Of a DNA stretch of 27,555 nucleotides, positions 7,429 to 18,199 are shown piece after piece. The stretch spans positions 1 to 27,555 of the forward strand of contig CAZCYE010000011.1 of assembly GCA_964502775.1 (NCBI GenBank), in the 5' to 3' direction. This DNA is from CAZCYE01 sp964502775. GTDB taxonomy: Bacteria; Actinomycetota; Acidimicrobiia; IMCC26256; PALSA-555. Each line of letters opens with the position of its first letter. Positions within the stretch are counted from its first letter, which is position 1. The notes beneath the pieces were generated by a model, which worked only from the letters and a program-made list of their open reading frames with translations, was not told the DNA's origin and did no database searches. Position numbers and translations under genes: made by a program.

Positions 7429-7811
7429 GGCGGAACGGGCTCTTCGTTCCCCTTCTCGTTGAAGAACACCACCTCACAGTCGGGGCCCAGCTCGGCCTGT
7501 AGGTCACGGGCGAGCCGCCGGCCCTGGGCGTACCAACCCTTGCGACCGCGACGACTCCCAGAAGGGCATTCGTAGAAAGCGGCCCAGGCTTCCAGATCAG
7601 TCCGGAGTCGATCGGAGATCGGCAGCGTCTCGGGATCGACCATGTACTGCCATCCGTATGGGCCGTCGCCACTGATGTCCCAAATGGGGAACGCGCTGTA
7701 TTCGGCCATCAACTTGTAGCGGCGTTGCTCTGGCACTGGCCCCTCTGACTCTGGGGCGTGGACCACAGGGAGATACTTGGGGTCGTCGTGCTTGCGCTGT
7801 CGGTAACCCAC
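7419..7811 (-). CDS. Hypothetical protein, cargo of the inverted-repeat-bounded element
   Basis: I do not recognise a named family. From GTG 7811 the protein has 130 residues and looks soluble. It starts with a basic N-terminus (YRQRKHDD). The middle is rich in aromatic residues (MAEYSAFPIWDISGDGPYGW), and the C-terminal half is helical and basic (LRTDLEAWAAFYE, GRRLARDLQAELGPDCEVVFFNE). The second half resembles a type of small actinobacterial hypothetical protein that ends in a GRRLA-x-LQxELGP-like helix. The start was placed at GTG 7811 because a TAGGAT box (7824-7819) ends seven bases before it; a TTG at 7832 would add seven residues. It runs convergently to the DUF2017 gene. Codon use is less GC-biased than its neighbours, consistent with transfer. 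Function unknown. Confidence 0.65.
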   Translation of the reverse strand: MGYRQRKHDDPKYLPVVHAPESEGPVPEQRRYKLMAEYSAFPIWDISGDGPYGWQYMVDPETLPISDRLRTDLEAWAAFYECPSGSRRGRKGWYAQGRRLARDLQAELGPDCEVVFFNEKGNEEPVPPSN

Positions 7812-7818
7812 GTCGCCG

Positions 7819-7824
7819 ATCCTA
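7819..7824 (-). promoter_or_regulatory. Candidate -10 box for the reverse-strand hypothetical gene
   Basis: On the reverse strand TAGGAT is followed after seven bases by GTG 7811, the spacing expected for a leaderless transcript. A poor -35-like CGACCG sits about 17 bases upstream. Confidence 0.4.
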
Positions 7825-7864
7825 CGGGCCAAGATTCGGCCCGGTCGGGCGGTAGTGACCCCAT

Positions 7865-7890
7865 CTGAAACTGACCCACTACCAGCCGGC
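7865..7890 (-). repeat. Right terminal inverted repeat with a nested sub-repeat
   Basis: Reverse complement of the left end, with core AAACTGACCCACTACC at 7868-7883. Just inside it, GGTAGTG occurs again on the + strand at 7851-7857 and can pair with CACTACC at 7877-7883. The right end thus carries an extra internal copy of the terminal heptamer. Multiple sub-repeats at one end are common where a transposase binds several sites. Confidence 0.7.
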
Positions 7891-7911
7891 GTCGTCGACC
7901 GTGCTGGGTGC

Positions 7912-7917
7912 TATCGT
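7912..7917 (+). promoter_or_regulatory. Candidate -10 box of the pyr operon
   Basis: TATCGT fits TANNNT. A start about seven bases downstream would give a leader of about 43 bases that contains the whole PyrR-binding hairpin. The expected -35 window (about 7889-7894) coincides with the right edge of the inverted-repeat element and has no TTGACA-like sequence. Confidence 0.5.
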
Positions 7918-7932
7918 GAACTCGACCGTGAA

Positions 7933-7952
7933 GGGGGTCCGGTGAGGCCCCT
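7933..7952 (+). promoter_or_regulatory. PyrR-binding RNA hairpin in the pyr operon leader
   Basis: The transcript would contain UCCGGUGAGG, an exact match to the central UCCNGNGAGG of the PyrR-binding loop consensus. It folds as five base pairs (7933-7937 with 7948-7952), a bulged U at 7938, two pairs CC/GG (7939-7940 with 7946-7947) and the loop GGUGA. This is the known geometry of such sites. It ends three bases before the Shine-Dalgarno GGAGGA (7955-7960) of pyrR. No terminator or antiterminator follows. UMP-bound PyrR would therefore most likely block ribosome access, as described for mycobacterial pyr operons, and not act by attenuation. Confidence 0.8.
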
Positions 7953-7966
7953 ACGGAGGAGCACCG

Positions 7967-8586
7967 ATGATGGCCGACACTGGTCGCGCCGCCCAATCCG
8001 ATGACCCGACGACCGGCCCGGAGGCCGGTCGTTTCGCGTTCCGGGCCCGGGTGTTCTCGGCCGACGACCTGCGTCGCGCGCTTACCCGAATCGCCCATGA
8101 GATCGTGGAGCGCAACCACGGCGCCCAGGAGCTGGTGCTGGTGGGTTTGTACACACGCGGTGTCGAGCTGGCCCGTCGCATCGCGGCGGCCATCGAGTCC
8201 TTCGAGAACGTCACCGTCGATGTCGGCGCGCTCGACGTGGCCTTCTTCCGCGACGACATCAACCTGCGTCCCGTGCAGCCGCTCGGGCCCACCGAGATCG
8301 CCGTCGACATCGGGGGCAAGGTGGTGGTGGTCGTCGACGACGTGCTGTTCACCGGGCGCACGGCACGGGCCGCACTCGACGCGTTGACCGACATGGGGCG
8401 TCCCCGGGCCGTGCAGCTCGCGGTGCTCCTGGATCGGGGCCATCGTGAGCTGCCGATCCGCGCCGACTTCGTGGGCAAGAACCTGCCCACCAAGCGGGCC
8501 GAGGATGTGCGGGTGCAGCTCGGCGAGGTGGACGGGGGCGAGGACGGCGTGGAGCTGTGGGGCCCGGCCGGCGAAGGGGGCGCGTG

Positions 8587-8587
<1 letters not shown>
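7967..8587 (+). CDS. pyrR: Bifunctional pyr operon RNA-binding regulator / uracil phosphoribosyltransferase
   Basis: Binds the pyr leader RNA when UMP or UTP is high and PRPP is low, repressing the operon; many members also make UMP from uracil. The 206-residue protein has the type I phosphoribosyltransferase fold with the PRPP-binding motif VVVVDDVLFTGRTAR at about 120-134 (D124, D125). The C-terminal LLDRGHRELPIRADFVGKNLP is highly characteristic of PyrR. The N-terminal ~22 residues are a variable extension. GGAGGA at 7955-7960 supports ATG 7967; ATG 7970 is equally usable. A matching PyrR-binding hairpin lies directly upstream, so autoregulation is well supported. The stop overlaps the pyrB start (TGATG). 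Confidence 0.96.
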
Positions 8588-9505
<918 letters not shown>

Positions 9506-9513
<8 letters not shown>

Positions 9514-10864
9514 CCAGGCCGGAAGCCAGCTCGTGATCCGCGGCGGCCGCGTCGTGGACGGCACCTCCGATGCCGGCCGTGACCCCGACCCCGACCCCGA
9601 CCTCTTAGGCGGCGTGGTCGCCGACGTGCTCGTGGCCGATGGCCGCGTCGTCGCCGTCGGGGCGTCGGTCGCCGCCGACGCGGATCCCGGCGCCCGGGTG
9701 CTCGACGCGTCGGGATGCGTGGTGGCACCGGGGCTGGTGGACCTGCACGTGCACCTGCGGGAGCCCGGCGACGAGGCCGCCGAGACGATCGAGAGCGGCG
9801 CGCGCGCCGCGGCGCAGGGCGGGTTCACCGCCGTGGTGGCCATGCCCAACACCGATCCGCCCCACGACGATCCCGCGGTGGTGGCCGCGGTGCTGGCCGC
9901 CGGTGCGCGCAGCACCTGCGACGTCCACCCCGCGGGATGCATCACCAAGGATCGAGCCGGCGAGGAGCTGGCCCCGATGGGGGAGCTGTATGCGCTCGGC
10001 GTGCGCATCTTCACCGACGACGGGGCGTGTGTGGCTGACGCGGGGATGATGCGCCGCGCGCTCGAGTACGCGCGGGCGCTGCCAGGGGCGGTGATCGCGC
10101 AGCACGCCGAGGACGCGTCGCTGTGCGAGGGCGGGCACATGCACGAGGGGCTGTGGTCGGCGCGGCTCGGGATCCCGGGCCGCCCGGCGGCGGCCGAGGA
10201 GCTGATCGTCGCCCGTGACTGCCTCCTGGCCGAGCTCACCGGCACGCCGGTGCACTTCCTGCACCTTTCGACGTCGGGCGCGGTGGCCATGGTCCGCGAC
10301 GCCAAGGCGCGCGGCGTTCCCGTGAGCGCGGAGGCCGCCCCGCACCACTTCACGCTCACCGACGAGTGCTGTCAGACCTTCGACCCGGTGTTCAAGGTGC
10401 ACCCACCCCTCCGTGCGCCCGCCGATGTGGCCGCGGTGGTGGCCGGTCTCGCCGACGGGACGATCGACGCGATCGCGACCGACCACGCGCCGCACGCGCC
10501 CGAGACCAAGGAGCGGCCCTTTGAGGAGGCGCCTCCGGGCATGCTCGGGCTGGAGACGGCGCTCGCGCTCGCCATCACCGAGCTGGTCGCGCCGGGGCAC
10601 TGCAGCGTGGTGGACGTGCTGGCCCGGCTCTCATGGGGACCAGCCGCCATCGCGGGGCTCGTGGACCACGGCGGCCCGATCGTTCCCGGTGCGGTGGCGA
10701 ACCTGTGCGTCTTCGATCCCGAGGAACGCTGGGTCGTCGACCCGGCTCGTAGCGCGAGCCGGTCGCGCAACAACCCCTACGCCGGGCGCTCCGTGCAGGG
10801 CCGTGTCCGCCACACCGTGCTCGGGGGCGAAGTGGTGGTGGCCGACCACGTCGCGACGAGATGA
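9506..10864 (+). CDS. pyrC: Dihydroorotase (class I)
   Basis: Zinc amidohydrolase that cyclises carbamoyl aspartate to dihydroorotate. From TTG 9506 it has 452 residues. The metal motif DLHVHLREPG places H81 and H83. AMPNTDPP, KVHPPLR and the C-terminal metal/catalytic ATDHAPHAPETK (D326) follow. The last ~60 residues rebuild the amidohydrolase beta-sandwich (NPYAGRSVQGRVRHTVLGGEVV). The start is uncertain. TTG 9506 overlaps pyrB in the style of this operon and has GGAG upstream; GTG 9533 has GGAAG at a good distance and would give MIRGGRVVDG. A short DPDPDPD run near residue 30 comes from a local repeat and looks like a surface loop. Confidence 0.95.
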
Positions 10865-10929
10865 GGAGACGTAGCGGAGCGCAGGCCGGATGGCCGGGTG
10901 CGCCAAGCGGAGTCGACCCGAGATGAGGA
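10857..10929 (+). repeat. pyrC-carA spacer with 11-bp direct repeats flanking a structured insert
   Basis: CGAGATGAGGA occurs at 10857-10867 (across the pyrC stop) and again at 10919-10929 (just before carA). The 51 bases between contain AGCGGAG twice (10872-10878 and 10906-10912 approximately) and an imperfect hairpin built on GCGCA...TGCGC with inner CCGG/CCGG. This is the only sizeable gap inside the otherwise overlapping pyr operon, and the second repeat supplies the carA Shine-Dalgarno. It could be a short interspersed repeat inserted with an 11-bp target duplication. Confidence 0.5.
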
Positions 10930-10933
10930 AGTG

Positions 10934-12031
10934 GTGAGCTCAGCGGACGCGGTGCTCGTGCTGGCCGACGGCGAGCTCTTCGAGGGCACCGCCATCGGTG
11001 CCCCGTGTCCCGGCGGGGCGGCCACGGGTGAGGTGGTGTTCAACACCGCGCTCTCGGGTTACCAGGAGATCCTCACCGACCCGTCGTACGCGGGACAGGT
11101 GATCACGTTCACCTATCCCCACATCGGCAACTACGGCGTCAACGCCGATGATCGTGAGAGCGGGGGTGCGCACTGCCGCGGCGTGGTGGTGCGCGCCCTC
11201 AGCCGGCGCCCGAGCAACTGGCGATCGACCGGGGACCTCGACGGGTTCCTGGTGGAGGCGGGAGTGCCCGGGATCGCGGGCGTCGACACCCGCCGCCTCA
11301 CCCGCCACCTCCGTGACGCGGGGGCGCTCCCGGGCGCCTTCGGCACCGACGAGGCCGCGGTGCGCCGCGCCGCGAGCGTCGCTGCCGGCACGGACGGGGT
11401 CGACCTCGTGGCCGAGGTCACGACGACGACGCCGTACGTCGTCGGTGACGAGGATGCACCGTTCCGGGTGGTGGCCTACGACTTCGGGATCAAGGCGACG
11501 ATCCTCACCCATCTGATCGCATCGGGCTGTCGGGTCGAGGTGGTGCCGGCATCGACCCCGGCTGACGAGGTGCTCGCTCGCGCGCCCAACGGCATCTTCT
11601 TGTCCAACGGTCCCGGTGACCCGCGCGCCGTCTCGGGCGCGGCGGATGCGGTGCGTGCCCTGCTCGGCGTGGTGCCGATCTTCGGCATCTGCCTCGGGCA
11701 CCAGATCCTGGGCCAGGCCGTGGGCGCCGAGACGACGAAGCTGCTCTTCGGCCACCACGGCGCGAACCACCCGGTGCGCCACGAGGCGACGGGACGGGTG
11801 GAGATCACCAGCCAGAACCACAACTACGCCGTCGATGTGGATGGCGTGGACGGCGTCGAGCGCACGCACGTGAACCTGAACGACGGCGTGTGCGAGGGGT
11901 TCCGGCTCCTCGACGTGCCGGCCTTTGCGGTGCAGTACCACCCCGAGGCCGGTCCCGGTCCCCACGACGCGGCGTACCTGTTCGTGGAGTTCCGCGACCT
12001 GATGACGAACTTTGGCCCGGGGGGGCACTGA
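10934..12031 (+). CDS. carA: Carbamoyl-phosphate synthase small (glutaminase) subunit
   Basis: Hydrolyses glutamine and channels ammonia to CarB. The 365-residue protein has the CarA-specific N-terminal domain (LADGELFEGTAIG, FNTALSGYQEILTDPSYAGQ) and a class I amidotransferase domain. Nucleophile Cys253 lies in GICLGHQ, and the His/Glu of the triad lie in QYHPEAGPGPHD. SQNHNYAVD is also typical. GAGGA at 10925-10929 precedes two adjacent GTG codons, 10931 and 10934; I chose the second. The stop is one base from the carB ATG. Because CarAB also feeds arginine synthesis, control solely through the pyr leader may be supplemented elsewhere. Confidence 0.96.
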   Translation: MSSADAVLVLADGELFEGTAIGAPCPGGAATGEVVFNTALSGYQEILTDPSYAGQVITFTYPHIGNYGVNADDRESGGAHCRGVVVRALSRRPSNWRSTGDLDGFLVEAGVPGIAGVDTRRLTRHLRDAGALPGAFGTDEAAVRRAASVAAGTDGVDLVAEVTTTTPYVVGDEDAPFRVVAYDFGIKATILTHLIASGCRVEVVPASTPADEVLARAPNGIFLSNGPGDPRAVSGAADAVRALLGVVPIFGICLGHQILGQAVGAETTKLLFGHHGANHPVRHEATGRVEITSQNHNYAVDVDGVDGVERTHVNLNDGVCEGFRLLDVPAFAVQYHPEAGPGPHDAAYLFVEFRDLMTNFGPGGH

Positions 12032-12032
12032 C

Positions 12033-15362
<3,330 letters not shown>

Positions 15363-15369
15363 CTGAGTC

Positions 15370-16356
15370 ATGACAAAACGGGACGGTCGCGAGGTCGACA
15401 CCAAGGTCCGGGTCGGCCCCATCGAGATGGTCTCCCCGATCGTGGCGGCATCGGGCACCTTCGGCCACGGGGACGAGGTGGCGCGCCTCTGCGACCCGCG
15501 CCCCCTCGGGGCCGTGACTGCCAAGTCGCAGGCCCCGTTCGCGTGGGCCGGCAACCCTGCGCCGAGACTCCATCCGACCGCGGCCGGGATGATCAACTCG
15601 GTCGGCCTCCAGGGCCCGGGGATCGACCACTGGATCGCGCACGACCTCCCCGCGCTCGAGGCGCACGGCGCACGCGTGATCGCGTCGCTGTGGGGGCACA
15701 CCGTGGACGACTTCGCGGCCGGGGCCGAGCGCCTGATGGCGGTCGCGGCCCGGCTCCTCGCGGTGGAGGTGAACGTGAGCTGCCCGAACCTGGGCCACTC
15801 GTCGGCCGCGTCGTCGGATGCGCCCCCGACGCTGTTCTCGCACTCGCCGTCGGAAACCGCGGCGGTCGTCACCGCTGTTGCCACCGCCGTTGCCGCCATC
15901 GCCGTCGGCGGTGCCCCTGCTCTCCCGGTGCTGGCCAAGCTCTCGCCGGATGTCGGGGACCTCCCGGCGATCGCAGGCGCGGCGCTGGAGGCGGGCGCGA
16001 TTGGCCTCACCCTCGGCAACACCGTGCGCGCGCTGGCGGTCGATCCCGAGACCCGCCGGCCGGCGCTGGGAGCCGGGCCGGGCGGCCTGTCGGGACCGGC
16101 GATCAAGCCGATCGCGCTCCGCGCGGTCCACGAGGTGGCGCGTGCACATCCTGGTGCTCCGATCATCGGGACGGGAGGCGTGACGACCGGGCGCGACGCC
16201 GTCGAGATGCTCCTCGTCGGCGCCCACGCGGTGGGCGTGGGGACGGCCACGTTCCTCGAGCCCCGGGCCACGCTCCGCATCCTCGGTGAGCTTCGAGGAT
16301 GGTGCGCCGGACACGGGGTGACCCGAGTGTCCGAGCTCACCGGGGCGCTCATGTGA
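15370..16356 (+). CDS. pyrD: Dihydroorotate dehydrogenase, class 1B-like catalytic subunit
   Basis: FMN flavoprotein that oxidises dihydroorotate to orotate. In the 328 residues SPIVAASGTFG (from about 22) and MINSVGLQGPGIDHW are typical of the soluble class 1, and of 1B in particular. The catalytic base is Cys138 in VNVSCPNLG, where class 2 enzymes have Ser. IIGTGGVTTGRDAVEMLLVGAHAVGVGTA is the phosphate-binding end of the barrel. Class 1B enzymes normally act with PyrK, a [2Fe-2S]/FAD subunit that passes electrons to NAD. No pyrK lies beside it: carB ends eight bases before this ATG and pyrF overlaps its stop. An Ala/Val-rich insertion follows the catalytic loop. Confidence 0.92.
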   Translation: MTKRDGREVDTKVRVGPIEMVSPIVAASGTFGHGDEVARLCDPRPLGAVTAKSQAPFAWAGNPAPRLHPTAAGMINSVGLQGPGIDHWIAHDLPALEAHGARVIASLWGHTVDDFAAGAERLMAVAARLLAVEVNVSCPNLGHSSAASSDAPPTLFSHSPSETAAVVTAVATAVAAIAVGGAPALPVLAKLSPDVGDLPAIAGAALEAGAIGLTLGNTVRALAVDPETRRPALGAGPGGLSGPAIKPIALRAVHEVARAHPGAPIIGTGGVTTGRDAVEMLLVGAHAVGVGTATFLEPRATLRILGELRGWCAGHGVTRVSELTGALM

Positions 16357-17069
16357 GCGGGGCCGAGAAGATCTCCGAGGCGCGGTCGCATCTGATCCTC
16401 GCGCTCGACGCGATCGGCCTCGAGCAGGCGCACGCCATGGCTCGCCGCCTCGCGCCGTGGTTCGGCACGGTCAAGGTGGGCCTCGAGCTCTACGCCGCGA
16501 TCGGGCCGTCCGCGTTCGCCTCGTTCGCCGAGGAGGGGTTCAAGATCTTCGCCGACCTCAAGTACCACGACATCCCGACGACCGTGGAGCGCGCGGCGCG
16601 TGCGTGCGCGCGTCACCCGGTCGACTTCGTGAACTTCCACGCCGCGGGCGGGACCGAGATGTTGGCCGCGGGAGTGGCGGGGCTGGCGGCCGGCGCCGAC
16701 GACGTGGGTCGCCCGCGGCCCGTCGCTCTCGCCGTGACCGTGCTCACCAGTGCGCGCGATGCCACGGCCTTCGAGGAGCGACTGGAGTGGGCACGCATCG
16801 CCGGTTGCGACGGTGTGGTCTGCGCGGGGGCAGAGGTCGTGCGGGCTCGGGCCGTGGGGCTGACGACAATGGTGCCGGGTGTGCGTCTCCCCGGTGGCGA
16901 CACCCACGACCAAGCGCGGGTCACCACGCCGGGCGACGCGATCCGCGCCGGCGCCAATTGGCTGGTGGTGGGGCGCGCGGTCACCGCGGCCGACGACCCG
17001 GAGTCGAGCGCGGCCCAGGTGGCCGCGGCCGTCGACGCGGCTCGGGAGGCGACGCGCCCCGATCCGTGA
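16353..17069 (+). CDS. pyrF: Orotidine-5'-phosphate decarboxylase
   Basis: Final step of UMP synthesis. The 238-residue protein begins LILALDAIGLEQAHAM and has KVGLELY. The catalytic tetrad segment FADLKYHDIPTTV contains Asp68, Lys70, His72 and Asp73. VPGVRLPGGDTHDQARV and WLVVGRAVT are the phosphate-binding motifs. It belongs to the compact bacterial group (about 230-240 residues), not the longer form found in mycobacteria. The GTG start overlaps the pyrD stop (GTGA). It closes the operon; a hairpin begins two bases after its stop. Confidence 0.95.
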   Translation: MSGAEKISEARSHLILALDAIGLEQAHAMARRLAPWFGTVKVGLELYAAIGPSAFASFAEEGFKIFADLKYHDIPTTVERAARACARHPVDFVNFHAAGGTEMLAAGVAGLAAGADDVGRPRPVALAVTVLTSARDATAFEERLEWARIAGCDGVVCAGAEVVRARAVGLTTMVPGVRLPGGDTHDQARVTTPGDAIRAGANWLVVGRAVTAADDPESSAAQVAAAVDAAREATRPDP

Positions 17070-17070
17070 T

Positions 17071-17105
17071 GCGCCCGGCGCGTGGTGACCACCCCGGATG
17101 GGCGC
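17071..17105 (+). terminator. Candidate U-less terminator hairpin after pyrF
   Basis: Outer arms GCGCCC (17071-17076) and GGGCGC (17100-17105) enclose inner arms GTGG (17082-17085) and CCAC (17089-17092). It begins right after the pyrF stop and ends 13 bases before the candidate mihF -10 box. No T run follows; hairpins lacking one are frequent at actinobacterial gene ends, so termination is plausible but unproven. Confidence 0.4.
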
Positions 17106-17118
17106 TGGGACGCGTGTG

Positions 17119-17124
17119 TATGCT
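17119..17124 (+). promoter_or_regulatory. Candidate -10 box for mihF-gmk
   Basis: TATGCT fits TANNNT. A start near 17131 would give a ~72-base leader before the mihF ATG. No convincing -35 is present at 16-18 bases. Confidence 0.45.
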
Positions 17125-17202
17125 CCGTCGGTCCTGGTCGGCCAGAGTGCGTCCGCAGTGCGGCTCGCCACCAGGGAGCGCGTGCCCGCAGGGAGATCGT
17201 CG

Positions 17203-17532
17203 ATGCCACCGCCGCCGGAGTTGAGCGTCGAGCAGCGCCGGGCCGCGCTCGCCAAGGCCGCCGAGGCCCGCCGCCGCCGCGCCGCGATCAAGGAGCGGTT
17301 GAAGAATGGTCAGCTGAGCCTCGGCGATCTCCTGGTGGCCGGCGACCGTGACGAGACGGTTGGGAAGCTCAAGGTCGTGAGCATGCTCGAGTCCATGCCC
17401 CAGACCGGCAAGGTCAAGGCCCGACGCCTGATGCGCGAGCTGGACATCGCCGAGAGCCGTCGTCTGCGCGGCCTGGGTCCACATCAACGACGGAAGCTCC
17501 TCGACCACTTCACCGTGAGCGCGGGTTCCTGA
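17203..17532 (+). CDS. mihF: Actinobacterial integration host factor (mIHF)
   Basis: A small, basic, nucleoid-associated protein that binds and bends DNA through a helix-two-turn-helix. It is found in actinobacteria and is unrelated to the IHF alpha/beta subunits of proteobacteria. The 109-residue protein has a long basic helix (VEQRRAALAKAAEARRRR), the LKNGQLSLGDLL segment, and the DNA-binding part KLKVVSMLESMPQTGKVKARRLM followed by LRGLGPHQRRKLLDHF. GGGAG at 17191-17195 supports ATG 17203; longer starts further upstream lack family similarity. Adjacency to gmk and rpoZ is the standard actinobacterial order. Its stop overlaps the apparent CTG start of gmk. Confidence 0.94.
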   Translation: MPPPPELSVEQRRAALAKAAEARRRRAAIKERLKNGQLSLGDLLVAGDRDETVGKLKVVSMLESMPQTGKVKARRLMRELDIAESRRLRGLGPHQRRKLLDHFTVSAGS

Positions 17533-18098
17533 GCGTCCTGCTCGTCATCGCCGGGCCCTCGGGCGTGGGGAAGGGGACGATCGTCCGCCGGCTCCTCGCG
17601 ACCGATCCGGCGCTGTGGTGGTCGGTGTCGATGACCGATCGGCCGCCGCGGCCCGGCGAGGTCCCCGGTCGGGACTACGAGTTCGTCACCCGCGACGAGT
17701 TCGAGCGCCTCCGTGACGCCGGGGGCCTCCTGGAGTGGTTCGAGGTCTACGGCGACCTCAAGGGCACACCGCGCGCACCCGTCGAGGCCCAGCTGGGCGC
17801 GGGCCGCGACGTGCTGGTGGAGGTCGACGTGCAGGGTGCGCTGGCGATCCGCGAGCAGATCCCGGATGCCTTCCTGGTCTTCGTGAAGGCTCCGTCGCCC
17901 GCCGAGCAGCGAGCGCGCCTGCTCGGGCGCGAGGGTGGCGCCGATCCGGCCGCGCTCGAAGCCCGTCTCGCGGCTGCGGCACGCGAGGAAGCGCTCGCCG
18001 ACCGCTTCGACGCCGTCGTGGTGAACGACGATGTGGAGCGGGCCGCCGCCGAGATCGCGGGCCTCCTGGAGGCCCGCCGTTCGGGGTCGAGCCGATGA
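17529..18098 (+). CDS. gmk: Guanylate kinase, apparent CTG start
   Basis: Phosphorylates GMP/dGMP to GDP/dGDP. Numbered from CTG 17529 it has 189 residues: P-loop GPSGVGKGT at 9-17, the GMP-binding SMTDRPPRPGEVPGRDYEFV, LLEWFEVYGDLKGTP, and LVEVDVQGALAIRE. The lid-side arginines lie in RARLLGREGG. The reading frame has no ATG, GTG or TTG between the in-frame stop at 17349-17351 and GTG 17565, and GTG 17565 lies inside the P-loop and would destroy it. The best start is CTG 17529, which overlaps the mihF TGA as CTGA, exactly like the ATGA/GTGA junctions elsewhere; CTG 17538 is an alternative. Translation would be coupled to mihF. Confidence 0.93.
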   Translation: MSVLLVIAGPSGVGKGTIVRRLLATDPALWWSVSMTDRPPRPGEVPGRDYEFVTRDEFERLRDAGGLLEWFEVYGDLKGTPRAPVEAQLGAGRDVLVEVDVQGALAIREQIPDAFLVFVKAPSPAEQRARLLGREGGADPAALEARLAAAAREEALADRFDAVVVNDDVERAAAEIAGLLEARRSGSSR

Positions 18099-18106
18099 GG
18101 CTGGGC

Positions 18107-18112
18107 TATCCT
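18107..18112 (+). promoter_or_regulatory. Candidate -10 box for rpoZ
   Basis: TATCCT, nine bases after the gmk stop and identical to the box before aroC. A start near 18119 would give an ~80-base leader before rpoZ. No clear -35 is seen. Confidence 0.45.
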
Positions 18113-18199
18113 GGGTCCGTCGACACGTTCGCCCTCGCCCGGCGTCGGCGGTGATCGGAGCCCAAACCCCCATCACCCCACCCTCTTCGTGGGAGTCCC

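Larger units (their letters stand above)
7403..7890. mobile_element. Putative small non-autonomous element with 26-bp terminal inverted repeats and one cargo gene
   Basis: A 488-bp block is bounded by inverted repeats matching at 24 of 26 positions (7403-7428 and 7865-7890). The outermost six bases, GCCGGC, are identical at both ends. Because GCCGGC is palindromic, it can equally be read as a 6-bp direct repeat, that is, a target duplication. Inside is a single reverse-strand gene, and its stop codon lies in the left repeat. By eye the interior is clearly less GC-rich than the flanks. There is no transposase, so mobility would depend on an enzyme elsewhere. The block interrupts the boundary between the DUF2017 operon and the pyr promoter. 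A remnant of a larger insertion sequence is an alternative. Confidence 0.55.

Noticed and set aside
9585..9602. Asp-Pro microrepeat near the pyrC N-terminus as a sign of a frameshift
   Set aside because: The repeat keeps the frame, and the amidohydrolase sequence continues normally on both sides; it is a loop-length variation.
18156..18179. Hairpin GGTGAT...ATCACC in the rpoZ leader as a regulatory element
   Set aside because: Six base pairs with a 16-base loop is weak and matches no known leader; the leader is otherwise unstructured to the eye.
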